DNA from: an uncultured Actinomycetes bacterium
Lineage (GTDB): Bacteria > Actinomycetota > Acidimicrobiia > Acidimicrobiales > RAAP-2
Direction: 5' to 3'
DNA length: 35,703 bases
Assembly (NCBI GenBank): GCA_903860915.1
Contig: CAIOSJ010000009.1
Coordinates: 1-35,703 of the forward strand
Shown: positions 17,092 through 25,260 of the stretch, piece by piece
Layout of the letters: each line of letters opens with the position of its first letter
Numbering within the stretch: the first letter of the stretch is position 1
The notes under the pieces: generated by a model
Database searches by the model: none
Seen by the model: the letters and a program-made list of their open reading frames with translations, nothing else
What the model was told of the DNA's origin: nothing
Translations under genes and position numbers: made by a program

Positions 17092-18285
17092 ATGAAGGTC
17101 TTAGTAATTGGTGGCGATGGTTTTTGTGGTTGGCCCACGTCGCTCTATCTTTCCGATCAGGGTCACGACGTCACGATTATTGACAACTTGAGCCGTCGCG
17201 CAATTGACGGAGAATTAGGTATCGAGTCCCTGACGCCGATTAGCTCGATGGAAGTTCGCCTAGGCGCCTGGAAGGAATTGACGGGCAAGGAAATCGGTTT
17301 TATTAATCTGGACCTCGCTACGGACTACGAGGAACTGCTCAACATTCTTCGCGATTCCCAGCCGGACGCGGTGGTTCATTTTGGTGAACAGCGCGCGGCC
17401 CCCTATTCCATGCGCTCGGACACGACCAAGCGTTACACCATCGACAACAACGTGCGTGGCACCCACAACCTGCTGGCCGCGGTCGTAGAGACCGGTCAGA
17501 ACATTGCGATTGTTCACCTCGGCACGATGGGCGTGTACGGATACGGATGGTCGGGTTCGGCGCCAATTCCCGAGGGCTATCTGACCGTAAAAGTGCCGAC
17601 TCCCGATGGTGAAATCGACCGAGAAATCCTCCACCCCGCAAATCCGGGCTCGGTGTATCACTTGACGAAGACCTTGGACCAGCTGATCTTCGCCTTCTAC
17701 GCTTCGAACGATCAACTGCGCATTACCGACCTGCACCAAGGAATTGTGTGGGGGACGCAGACCGACCAGACCGCACTCGACGAGCGACTGATCAATCGAT
17801 TCGACTACGACGGCGATTACGGGACCGTCTTGAATCGCTTCTTGATGCAGGCGGCGATTGGTCACCCCCTGACGGTGCACGGAACCGGTGGGCAGACGCG
17901 TGCGTTCATCCACATCCGCGACACGGTTCGCTGCATTGAAATCGCATTGACGAATCCACCCGAAGCCGGAGGCAAGGTGTCGGTCTTCAACCAGGTCACC
18001 GAAACCTACCGAGTCCGTGATCTCGCACAATTAATCTCAGAATTAACGGGGATTGAAATTGCTAATTTGCCGAACCCGCGTCGCGAGGCAGCCGAGAATG
18101 ATCTCAACGTGAGTCGTGACCGCTTCTTGGCACTGGGGCTTAACCCGACGACGCTCTCTGAGGGCCTACTAGAGGAGTGCCGCGACATCGCGAACAAGTA
18201 CCGCGACCGCGCCGACACGACGAAAATTATTGCGCGCTCCGTCTGGAAAAAGGGGATGGAGACGTCACCTGATTTGGTGATGTAG
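17092..18285 (+). CDS. sqdB: UDP-sulfoquinovose synthase (SqdB/SQD1/Agl3 family)
   Basis: The 397-residue extended SDR begins MKVLVIGGDGFCGWPTSLYLSDQGHDVTIIDN and continues with LGIESLTPISS, VVHFGEQRAAPYSM, NNVRGTHNLL, LGTMGVYGYG, GSVYHLTK, DLHQGIVWGTQTDQT, RFDYDGDYGTVLNRFLMQAAIGHPLTVHGTGGQTRAFIHIRDTVRCIEIA and PNPRREAAEN. Each of these has a direct counterpart in plant SQD1. The catalytic Thr145, Tyr189 and Lys193 are present. The enzyme adds sulfite to UDP-glucose to make UDP-sulfoquinovose, donor of sulfolipid or sulfoglycan head groups. GGAG 6 nt before the ATG at 17092 sets the start, rather than the open frame from 17035. No SqdX/SqdD-type sulfoquinovosyltransferase is seen in the window. 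Confidence 0.93.
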   Translation: MKVLVIGGDGFCGWPTSLYLSDQGHDVTIIDNLSRRAIDGELGIESLTPISSMEVRLGAWKELTGKEIGFINLDLATDYEELLNILRDSQPDAVVHFGEQRAAPYSMRSDTTKRYTIDNNVRGTHNLLAAVVETGQNIAIVHLGTMGVYGYGWSGSAPIPEGYLTVKVPTPDGEIDREILHPANPGSVYHLTKTLDQLIFAFYASNDQLRITDLHQGIVWGTQTDQTALDERLINRFDYDGDYGTVLNRFLMQAAIGHPLTVHGTGGQTRAFIHIRDTVRCIEIALTNPPEAGGKVSVFNQVTETYRVRDLAQLISELTGIEIANLPNPRREAAENDLNVSRDRFLALGLNPTTLSEGLLEECRDIANKYRDRADTTKIIARSVWKKGMETSPDLVM

Positions 18286-18289
18286 CTAG

Positions 18290-19501
18290 CTACTTGGTCG
18301 TGACCCTTACGGGTAGATGACGCACCCCGCGAACTTGTCCCGGAGACCACGTGACAAGTTCTGGCTCGGTGATCTCAAAGCGCGGGTATCGAGCAATGAA
18401 TTCTTCGATGGCGATTCTGAGTTCCATCCGAGCGAGGTTGGAACCCAGGCAACGGTGAATTCCCAGACCGAAAGCGCAGTGGTGGTTGACGGCGCGGTCG
18501 ATGATGAAGTTGTCGGCCTGTTCGAAGGCCAGCGGGTCACGGTTGGCCGCCGGAAATCCCAACAAAATCCAATCGTCCTTCTTCATGTCGCAGCCGAACA
18601 GAGTGACATCGTCACGCACTAATCGAGCCATGCTGACCGGGGCGTAAAAGCGTAAGAACTCTTCAATGGCCAGGGGCATGAGGCCCGGTTCCGCAACGAG
18701 CCGTGCGAGGTCGTCGGGGTGCGTGGCCAGGTGCCAGAGGGCCGATGTGATGGCTGACCACGTCGTGTCGATGCCGGCGACCAGAATGAGGCCCATAGTG
18801 CCATTGATGTGATCGAGTGAGAGCTTCTGGCCATTGAGTTCCGCTTCAATGAGAAGACTCGTCAAGTCGTCGCGAGGGTGAAGTCGATGCTCTTCGATTT
18901 GTCGATTCGAGTAGTCGCGCATGGGTTGCAATAAGTCACGCCGCTCCTCGATGGGCATGTCGATCTCGTCGAGGATGAGACGGACTAGTTCGTGAAAAAT
19001 TTTCTCGTCGTTCTCTGGGAAACCGAGGAGTTTGCTCACGGCGGCTGGGGGAATGAATTGGACGTACTCTCCACCGGCGTCAAAGAACCTACGATTACCG
19101 ATCTGGTCCAGCTGTCGACGGCAGAAGTCACGGATGTAGGGCTCGAGCCTGGTGATGGGTCCGGGCGCGAAGGCCGGAAGAAGAAGGCGCCGAGCAATTT
19201 GGTGAAAGGGCGGGTCGGAGGTAATAGGCGGGGCCCCACCAATGGGTGCGGGCGGTGCGTAGGGCTGGTGTTTATTAGGCGAAAGCACCACGTTGGAACT
19301 CGAGAAGTGCTCCGTATCGTTCGCAATGGCCGAGACGATCTCGTGCGTGGTCGGAAACCACCCACCCCCGTACCTTTCGGTGCGGGCCACGGGGCAGCGT
19401 TGACGCAAGTCGTCCCAGATGGGATAGGGGTCGTTGACCCACTGCGGGTCGGTGTGATCCCAGTCCATCGTAAAGTCCTGAACCGGCATTGGGGTATCCA
19501 C
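18290..19501 (-). CDS. Cytochrome P450
   Basis: The 403-residue soluble P450 has the I-helix oxygen-activation motif LVAGIDTTWSA, the K-helix ExxR in AIEEFLRFYAPVSMAR, and the haem loop FGLGIHRCLGSNLAR with axial ligand Cys351. There is no membrane anchor, as expected for a bacterial class I enzyme that needs a separate ferredoxin and reductase; neither is in the window. It belongs near families that hydroxylate terpenoid, steroid or fatty acid substrates, but none can be named. The GTG at 19501 has TAAACC 6 nt upstream; the in-frame ATG at 19489 is an alternative. It is divergent from the Coq4-family gene and closely related to the fragment at 1-138. Confidence 0.93.
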   Translation of the reverse strand: MDTPMPVQDFTMDWDHTDPQWVNDPYPIWDDLRQRCPVARTERYGGGWFPTTHEIVSAIANDTEHFSSSNVVLSPNKHQPYAPPAPIGGAPPITSDPPFHQIARRLLLPAFAPGPITRLEPYIRDFCRRQLDQIGNRRFFDAGGEYVQFIPPAAVSKLLGFPENDEKIFHELVRLILDEIDMPIEERRDLLQPMRDYSNRQIEEHRLHPRDDLTSLLIEAELNGQKLSLDHINGTMGLILVAGIDTTWSAITSALWHLATHPDDLARLVAEPGLMPLAIEEFLRFYAPVSMARLVRDDVTLFGCDMKKDDWILLGFPAANRDPLAFEQADNFIIDRAVNHHCAFGLGIHRCLGSNLARMELRIAIEEFIARYPRFEITEPELVTWSPGQVRGVRHLPVRVTTK

Positions 19502-19593
19502 ATGAGAGGTTTACTACATGAGCGTTCCCGCACGCGTGGTAATCATTCGAGGTGTTACGGTCAGGCTGGGAGCATTCACGATCGGAGACCGAA

Positions 19594-20334
19594 GTGTTTG
19601 ATGAGGATTTCCGAGAGCGTTTTCTCGCCACTATTGAAGACCCCTTTAAAAATGGCGTGCATATTCTTTTTAATGAGTGGTGGAAGTTCGCTCCGGCGGA
19701 CGTCCGCGAGGCCTACGACAAGGTAGTCACCGACAATCCGGACTTCGAAGACTTCGCGAGTGGTGCCCTGTATTCAGAGCCCCTTGATTTAGGTGAGTTG
19801 GCCACTCTGCCCGATGGATCCCTCGGCAAGACGTACCACGACTGGATTATCAAGAACAACTTGACCGCATCAATTGCTCTCAATTACAAAGCACTGCACG
19901 ACCAGCACGAGGCGACGGGTGGCCTAGATGGCATGTCGCCGCTGATGAAGGCGGCGGTACTGCGGGCGTATCAGACTCATGACTTCCAGCACGTCGTGAC
20001 GGGTTACGACGACTCCAGTCGAGGGGAAATCGCTCTGCAGGCCTTCTGTCTCGCCCAACATCAGTATCCCTACTTCGGGATGTGGATAGCGGTGACAACC
20101 TCGCGCATGACCCTGGTGAACCCGAAAATGATTGTGCCCATGATGGATGCCATTACCGATGGGTGGCAACTGGGTCGAGCAACGCCCAATATGCAGTGCA
20201 TTCGCTGGGAAGAACTCCTCGATCGTCCACTCGAAGAAGTCCGGTCTCTGGTGGGGCTAGAAATGAGTTCACTCGCGCTGGGTTTTCAAGAGAAACGTCG
20301 TCTGCGAGAAGTGGCGTCATCCGCCCACGCGTGA
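19594..20334 (+). CDS. Coq4 family protein
   Basis: The 246-residue protein carries the diagnostic metal-binding motif HDxxH-(11)-E: His129-Asp130-Phe-Gln-His133 and Glu145 in THDFQHVVTGYDDSSRGEIALQAF. The surrounding helices (LMKAAVLRAYQTHD, QYPYFGMWIAVTTSRM, ITDGWQLGRATPNMQCIRWEELLDRPLEEVR) also follow the Coq4 pattern. In eukaryotes and some proteobacteria Coq4 acts in ubiquinone synthesis at the C1 position of the ring. No ubiquinone genes are near and actinobacteria normally use menaquinone, so the role here is unknown. GGAG 6 nt before the GTG at 19594 favours this start over the GTG at 19552. Neighbours are a P450 and a di-iron hydroxylase, both oxygen-using enzymes acting on hydrophobic substrates. 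Confidence 0.85.
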   Translation: MFDEDFRERFLATIEDPFKNGVHILFNEWWKFAPADVREAYDKVVTDNPDFEDFASGALYSEPLDLGELATLPDGSLGKTYHDWIIKNNLTASIALNYKALHDQHEATGGLDGMSPLMKAAVLRAYQTHDFQHVVTGYDDSSRGEIALQAFCLAQHQYPYFGMWIAVTTSRMTLVNPKMIVPMMDAITDGWQLGRATPNMQCIRWEELLDRPLEEVRSLVGLEMSSLALGFQEKRRLREVASSAHA

Positions 20335-20399
20335 GGAGTGCCGTCGGATGGGCGAAGCTCGTAGTGGCGAAAAAGCCACCGCTGCGTCACACTATTTGA

Positions 20400-21506
20400 A
20401 TGGCTAAGTCGACTCGTCAAGCTCGCGACCTCACGGTCGTTGCCACGCCTTTTTATTTCGCCACCATGATCATTGAAGCCCTGTATTTTCGCCGGCGCCA
20501 TGGTCAGGGCGGTGCGAGGACGGCGGGGGATTACGCCGCCAAGGATACGGCGTCGTCTCTGCTCATGGGTCAACTGAGTCTTCTGGCTCCGCTTGTAGCT
20601 CCCAAGCTCCTTCGCCGAGTGACGCCAGGGAAAAGTCGTGGTGGACGTTGGTTACTCGGGATGACCATTTCGGCTTTCGTGGTGAGCCTCGTGGCGGATC
20701 GCTCGATTCGACACCACCAGGCGAGCTCAGTAGTCAAGGGCGGAGCAGATTACGCCTCGAACGAAGGTTCCGTCCTCCGGCGTGTTTCTGAGGTAGCCGC
20801 CGTCGCCACCGTTGGCTTCGGTGGCGTCGCGCTGACATCGTGGTGGGCTTCTTTCTTCAGCGCCACGAAGCTCTTTCGTCGTCGTCCGCTGCCGGATCTG
20901 GGTTCCGGAATAGCCGCACTTATTGTGGCCCTAGTGGGTTGGGACTTCATCTACTACTGGAATCACCGATTTAGTCACCAGAGCCGCTTCATGTGGGCCA
21001 TGCACGTTGTCCATCACTCTTCGGAGCGCTACAACCTCTCGACTGCATTGCGTCAACCGGTCACGGAAGCCCTGACCACACCCATCCCCTACGGGCTCCT
21101 TTCACTGCTCGGCATTCGCCCCGACGTCATTCGTACGGCTCGAGGGATAAATCTCATCTGGCAGTACTGGATTCATACCGAAACAGTTCGCTCAATTGGC
21201 CGATCAGAAGCCGTGTTGAACTCCCCTTCGGCGCACCGCGTCCATCACGGGAGCAATCGCCAATATCTCGATCGCAATCACGGCGGAATATTGATTGTGT
21301 GGGATCGTCTCTTCGGAACTTTTGAACCCGAGCGAGATATTGTTGTCTTCGGTTTGACCAAGAACATCAATTCTTACAACCCCCTTGTCATCATTGGCCA
21401 CGAATACGCGAACATGGGACGTGACATTGCGACTGCCTCGAACTGGGGCGATCGCTGGTCCTACCTCGTTCGCAGTCCCGGGTGGAAACCTTCGCTTCGT
21501 TCCTGA
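20400..21506 (+). CDS. Sterol desaturase / fatty acid hydroxylase superfamily membrane protein
   Basis: The 368-residue protein has several hydrophobic helices and the eight-histidine di-iron signature of the superfamily: WNHRFSH (HxxxH), MHVVHHSSE (HxxHH) and AHRVHHGSN, with an additional His in YLDRNHGG. It would hydroxylate or desaturate a lipid or sterol-like substrate at the membrane using O2. The N-terminal 180 residues hold a long, less conserved stretch with three membrane segments and a basic loop, longer than in the minimal family. The ATG at 20400 follows the Coq4-family gene by 65 bp on the same strand. Which electron donor serves it is not visible. Confidence 0.88.
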   Translation: MAKSTRQARDLTVVATPFYFATMIIEALYFRRRHGQGGARTAGDYAAKDTASSLLMGQLSLLAPLVAPKLLRRVTPGKSRGGRWLLGMTISAFVVSLVADRSIRHHQASSVVKGGADYASNEGSVLRRVSEVAAVATVGFGGVALTSWWASFFSATKLFRRRPLPDLGSGIAALIVALVGWDFIYYWNHRFSHQSRFMWAMHVVHHSSERYNLSTALRQPVTEALTTPIPYGLLSLLGIRPDVIRTARGINLIWQYWIHTETVRSIGRSEAVLNSPSAHRVHHGSNRQYLDRNHGGILIVWDRLFGTFEPERDIVVFGLTKNINSYNPLVIIGHEYANMGRDIATASNWGDRWSYLVRSPGWKPSLRS

Positions 21507-21560
21507 AGCTCAAGAGACCAACCTTGGGTGGTAAATGGTGTAGACCTTTCATAGAACTCT

Positions 21561-21567
21561 GGGGGAG
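21561..21567 (+). promoter_or_regulatory. Strong Shine-Dalgarno sequence for the secreted hydrolase
   Basis: GGGGGAG ends 6 nt before the ATG at 21574. It fixes the start directly ahead of the signal peptide and suggests high translation of this exported protein. Confidence 0.75.
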
Positions 21568-21573
21568 ATCATT

Positions 21574-23709
21574 ATGAGAGCACCACAACGACTCGCCGCG
21601 GCACTGGTCCTTATTTGTACAGCGCTCACGGCATCACTTCCAATGATGAGCGCGGGTGCGGCCACGATGCCCGACCCGGGTGTGACGGGCTGTGACGTCC
21701 TGGTCGCGACGCCGAGCAACCACAGTTGCCTGCTCCCATGGCCCAACGACGCCTTCACGAAAAAGGCCAGCACCCTCACGGGCCGAGAAATGAACATCTC
21801 TGCTTCCGCTACGCCGATGAACGTTTCGGGTGTTCATATCAACCCCCACTTTCAAAACATCAATGACGGCTTCTCTCCCGGCTCGGAAGTTCTCATCAAT
21901 ATCCCGAATCTCTCGTTTACGCAGTCGGGTATTGCCACTTCCACCACCATTAGCTCGTCTTTGTCGAGTAACGCGCCCGTTGTGCTTTTCGATACGGTCA
22001 CCCATCAAAATGTTCCCTATTTTGCGGAAATGGATGCGCAGAGCACTGACGCGTCCGCGCAGCTCCTGCTCATTCACCCCGCGACGAATTTTCTAGAGGG
22101 ACACCGGATTGACGTCGTGCTACGCGGCCTGAAGAACGGTTCCGGCGCGTACCTGCCTCAGCTCGCTGGTGAGACAGCGGCATTGAACGGTAGTTTGAAG
22201 CCGGCAACTCGCGGGGCTCACCTGAAGTGGATTGTGACTTCAGATCTGAAGTCACTTAACACCTCACATCTCTACGCAGCTTGGGATTTCACGGTGGCTA
22301 CCGGCGGCGGAAATCTTTCGAAGCTCTCGGCTTCGAATATTGCCGACCCCGCCCTCTCGATGCGTCAGCAGGCCTACAAGTTGGTTGGTACGACTAGTCC
22401 GGTCTTCCAGGTTACGGGAACCTCCGTCAATGGCAATGGCGAACGTCAAGTGACCGGCATCTACCAGGTTCCGACCTTTTTAAAGAATTGCCCAACGACC
22501 GGTAACGCCATGTTCGGCAGTACTGATACGTCGAAGTGTGAATCAATGAGTACCGACAAGTCGGGTCTGCCGGCACTTATTCCGTCGACCTTGACCGCGG
22601 CGAGTGCGGGGCACGCGGCCGTGTGGACGAATCAGTTGTGGGCGAACTTTATTTGCGTCATGCCTCAGACCATGGGCAGTGTCGCAGCTGCCCCCAGCCT
22701 CTACGGTCACGGACTCCTCGGCGACGCGTGGGAAGTAACGCGTGGAAACTTCAGGTACGCCGCCACTGGCGGCAACATGATGGGCTGCGCCACCGACTGG
22801 TCGGGCATGTCGAACAACGACACCCTGATGGTTGCGGGAACACTGAACGACATGAGCTATTTCCACTACATGACTGATCACATGCTCCAGGGTCTCGTGA
22901 ACTTTCAGTTCCTCGGCCGATTGATCAACTCATCTCGCGGTTTCGCCACCGATCCCGCATTTCAGTCGGGAACGGGCTCCACGGCAGTATCTCGGTTTCT
23001 TGTGGGCAAGTGCAACTACACCGGCTATTCCCAGGGGGGGATTATGGGTGGCGCCCTCTCGGCGATTTCCAACGAGTGGTCTCGCGCGGTCATTGGTCAA
23101 CCCGGCCTTAACTACGGTGGTCTCCTACTAAATCGCAGCGTGGACTGGTCGGAATTTTCGGCGGTCTACAACCCGGCCTACCCCAACTCCACCGACCAAC
23201 AGGTGGGCCTGCAATTGGCGCAGCTCTTGTGGGACCGCGGCGAGAATGACGGCTACGCGGAGCACCTCACCAAGAACCCCTACGGCGGGACCAAGGTGAA
23301 GCAGATCTTTATTGTTGAAAACTACGGTGACCACCAAGTATCGAACATGTCGCAAGAAGTGCTGGCCCGCACCATAGGCGCAGCCGCTCACGCCCCTGCC
23401 TTCAACGCGACGTACTTGCTGGATTCCTCGGTGGCCGTTCGAACGAATCTCCCTGTCACGTCGCTGTGGGGTCTACCAGTGCTCAATCAAACAAAGTCCG
23501 CCCCAGCCGCGCTAGTCCTGTGGGATTTTGGTACGCCAACCCCGCCGACGGTTAATACCGCGCCATCCGGTGCTAGCTATGGTCACGACCCACACGACTA
23601 CGGACATAACAATGCCGGGATTATTGCCGAAATGCAGTCGTTCTTCGCAACGGGGGTAGTCCCCGATGTGTGCGCCGGAGCGGCGTGTCAGGCGCCCCCG
23701 GTAAATTAG
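21574..23709 (+). CDS. Large secreted serine hydrolase-like protein
   Basis: The 711-residue exported protein starts MRAPQRLAAALVLICTALTASLPMMSAGAATMPD, a Sec signal peptide with cleavage near AGA-AT. The N-terminal 350 residues resemble beta-rich lipase-associated domains (LPWPNDAFTKKASTLTGREMNI; LLLIHPATNFLEGHRIDVVLRGL). The C-terminal half has an alpha/beta-hydrolase look: SLYGHGLLG, then the nucleophile elbow GYSQGG with Ser486, FIVENYGDHQV and a C-terminal GHDPHDYGHNN that could supply the His. Several Cys residues suggest disulfides outside the cell. An esterase or lipase activity is likely; the substrate is unknown. It lies 39 bp upstream of the fucosidase gene on the same strand, so it may belong to the same regulon. 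Confidence 0.75.
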   Translation: MRAPQRLAAALVLICTALTASLPMMSAGAATMPDPGVTGCDVLVATPSNHSCLLPWPNDAFTKKASTLTGREMNISASATPMNVSGVHINPHFQNINDGFSPGSEVLINIPNLSFTQSGIATSTTISSSLSSNAPVVLFDTVTHQNVPYFAEMDAQSTDASAQLLLIHPATNFLEGHRIDVVLRGLKNGSGAYLPQLAGETAALNGSLKPATRGAHLKWIVTSDLKSLNTSHLYAAWDFTVATGGGNLSKLSASNIADPALSMRQQAYKLVGTTSPVFQVTGTSVNGNGERQVTGIYQVPTFLKNCPTTGNAMFGSTDTSKCESMSTDKSGLPALIPSTLTAASAGHAAVWTNQLWANFICVMPQTMGSVAAAPSLYGHGLLGDAWEVTRGNFRYAATGGNMMGCATDWSGMSNNDTLMVAGTLNDMSYFHYMTDHMLQGLVNFQFLGRLINSSRGFATDPAFQSGTGSTAVSRFLVGKCNYTGYSQGGIMGGALSAISNEWSRAVIGQPGLNYGGLLLNRSVDWSEFSAVYNPAYPNSTDQQVGLQLAQLLWDRGENDGYAEHLTKNPYGGTKVKQIFIVENYGDHQVSNMSQEVLARTIGAAAHAPAFNATYLLDSSVAVRTNLPVTSLWGLPVLNQTKSAPAALVLWDFGTPTPPTVNTAPSGASYGHDPHDYGHNNAGIIAEMQSFFATGVVPDVCAGAACQAPPVN

Positions 23710-23748
23710 TTCCCACTGGCTTGTTTTTGAGATTGGCGTCAACGATTC

Positions 23749-25224
23749 ATGAGTATGAAAAAAGCAACAGCGCAGCAGCTACGCCATCTTCGACGTCGTC
23801 GCGTCCCGGCGTGGTGGCTGGACGCCAAGCTGGGGATTTTCGTGCAGTGGACCATCGCTTCAGTGCCGGCTTTTGCGCCGGTAGAGGGTGGAATTAACGA
23901 GGTACTGGCCACCAATCAGGTGAATACGATTGCCCATTCGCCCTACGTCGAATGGTACGAAAACTCCCTACGCTTCCCAGAGAGCCCCGTGGCAAAGTTC
24001 CATGAGGCGACGTTCCCCGGCCGTACGTATCACTCATTCGCCGCTGACTTTGAAGCTGGTGGCGCAGAATGGGATCCGCAGGATTGGGCGAAGAAGTTTG
24101 CGGCAACCGGCGCACGCTACGTGGTTTTTGATGTGAAACATCATGATGGCTACTGCCTTTGGCCGACGGCTGTGGTCAACCCCCACCGGCCAGGCTGGCA
24201 CTCCCAGCGTGACCTCGTTGGTGAAATGGCTGCTGCGGTCCGAGGTGCCGGAATGCATTTTGGCATCTATTACAGCGGCGGACTCGACTGGACTTTTGAT
24301 GCCACGCCCCTGGGTACTGTTGCGGGAGTCCTGGGTGGTATCCCTCGTGGCGACTACGTCGCGTACGCCGACGCCCACGTTCGCGAGTTGATTGACCGGT
24401 ACCAACCCAGCATTTTGTGGAATGACATCGCTTGGCCCTCCACGGCTGCGGACCTCTGGCAGTTGTTCGACTACTACTACCAGCGGGTCCCCGATGGGGT
24501 GGTCAATGATCGATGGACTCCTTACAATTGGCTCTTCGCTGTGGCGCATACCAGTCTCGGTCGTCGGGTATTGAATTATTTCGCCGCGCAGCAGATGAAA
24601 AAAGATGGTGGTTTGGTTCCACCGACGCCACCTCACTACGACTTTCGGACTCCGGAATATACGAGCTTCGCCGATGCGCAGAAGAACCCTTGGGAGTGCA
24701 TTCGAGGGATTGATCGTAGTTTTGGCTACAACGCGTTTTCTCGGCGCGAAGATTTTCTCAGTCGCCCGGCTCTACTAACTCTCCTCGCTGACGTGGTGGC
24801 GAAGGGGGGCAATCTCTTACTGAACGTAGGTCCCCGCGGGACTGACGCGATTATCCCCGAGGAACAGCAGCTGCGTTTGGATTGGCTCGGAGAATGGACG
24901 AAGCGCAATGGCAGCGCGCTTTTTGCGACTCGACCATGGGTCGTGGCACAGAGCGTCACGAGCGACGAAGTGCAAGTTCGCTACACGTCGCATGGTGAAT
25001 CAGTCTTTGCCCTTCTGGTGGCTCCGGGCGAACGCATTGTTTTGCGCGACGTAGCTCCAACACCACGCACCACTCTGCTTTCGATGGATGGCCGTATCCT
25101 CGAGTGGAGAGAAACTCATGGGGGCATTGAGGTCGAGTCTCCGGCGCTTGATGCGGACCTCGACGTTATCGAGTGCCGTTACGTGGTCGCCCGCCCTCTC
25201 GCCGAGAGAACTGCTGGGGACTAG
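23749..25224 (+). CDS. Alpha-L-fucosidase (glycoside hydrolase family 29)
   Basis: The 491-residue enzyme has the GH29 (beta/alpha)8 blocks: VPAWWLDAKLGIFVQWTIASVPAF, EWDPQDWAKKFAATGARYVVFDVKHHDGYCLWPT, FGIYYSGGLDW and PSILWNDIAWP. In the last of these Asp226 stands in the position of the catalytic nucleophile. Also present are DVVAKGGNLLLNVGPRGTDAIIPEEQQLRLDWLGEW and a C-terminal beta domain. It hydrolyses terminal alpha-L-fucose from oligosaccharides. No signal peptide is present, so it acts in the cytoplasm on imported fucosides. It starts the chain of genes leading into L-fucose oxidation. The start may be either of two Met codons (23749 or 23755). Confidence 0.93.
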   Translation: MSMKKATAQQLRHLRRRRVPAWWLDAKLGIFVQWTIASVPAFAPVEGGINEVLATNQVNTIAHSPYVEWYENSLRFPESPVAKFHEATFPGRTYHSFAADFEAGGAEWDPQDWAKKFAATGARYVVFDVKHHDGYCLWPTAVVNPHRPGWHSQRDLVGEMAAAVRGAGMHFGIYYSGGLDWTFDATPLGTVAGVLGGIPRGDYVAYADAHVRELIDRYQPSILWNDIAWPSTAADLWQLFDYYYQRVPDGVVNDRWTPYNWLFAVAHTSLGRRVLNYFAAQQMKKDGGLVPPTPPHYDFRTPEYTSFADAQKNPWECIRGIDRSFGYNAFSRREDFLSRPALLTLLADVVAKGGNLLLNVGPRGTDAIIPEEQQLRLDWLGEWTKRNGSALFATRPWVVAQSVTSDEVQVRYTSHGESVFALLVAPGERIVLRDVAPTPRTTLLSMDGRILEWRETHGGIEVESPALDADLDVIECRYVVARPLAERTAGD

Positions 25225-25227
25225 TTT

Positions 25228-25254
25228 TTGACGCTCGCGTCCCAGCCGTAGGCT
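25228..25254 (+). promoter_or_regulatory. Candidate promoter inside the fucose cluster
   Basis: TTGACG (25228-25233) and TAGGCT (25249-25254) are separated by 15 bp. The second box is 6 nt before the ATG at 25261, so the mRNA would be leaderless. The spacing is a little short of the usual 16-18 bp. It suggests that the alpha/beta hydrolase, and perhaps genes after it, can be transcribed separately from the fucosidase. Confidence 0.5.
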
Positions 25255-25260
25255 GGAGGC

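Noticed and set aside
17260..18030. Open frame of 256 codons on the minus strand
   Set aside because: It is antisense to sqdB, whose catalytic and cofactor motifs are all in the plus frame; no recognisable motif is present in the shadow.
20364..20379. Hairpin GTGGC-GAAAAA-GCCAC between the Coq4-family and desaturase genes as terminator
   Set aside because: The stem is only 5 bp and no T-tract follows; the downstream gene is on the same strand and close.
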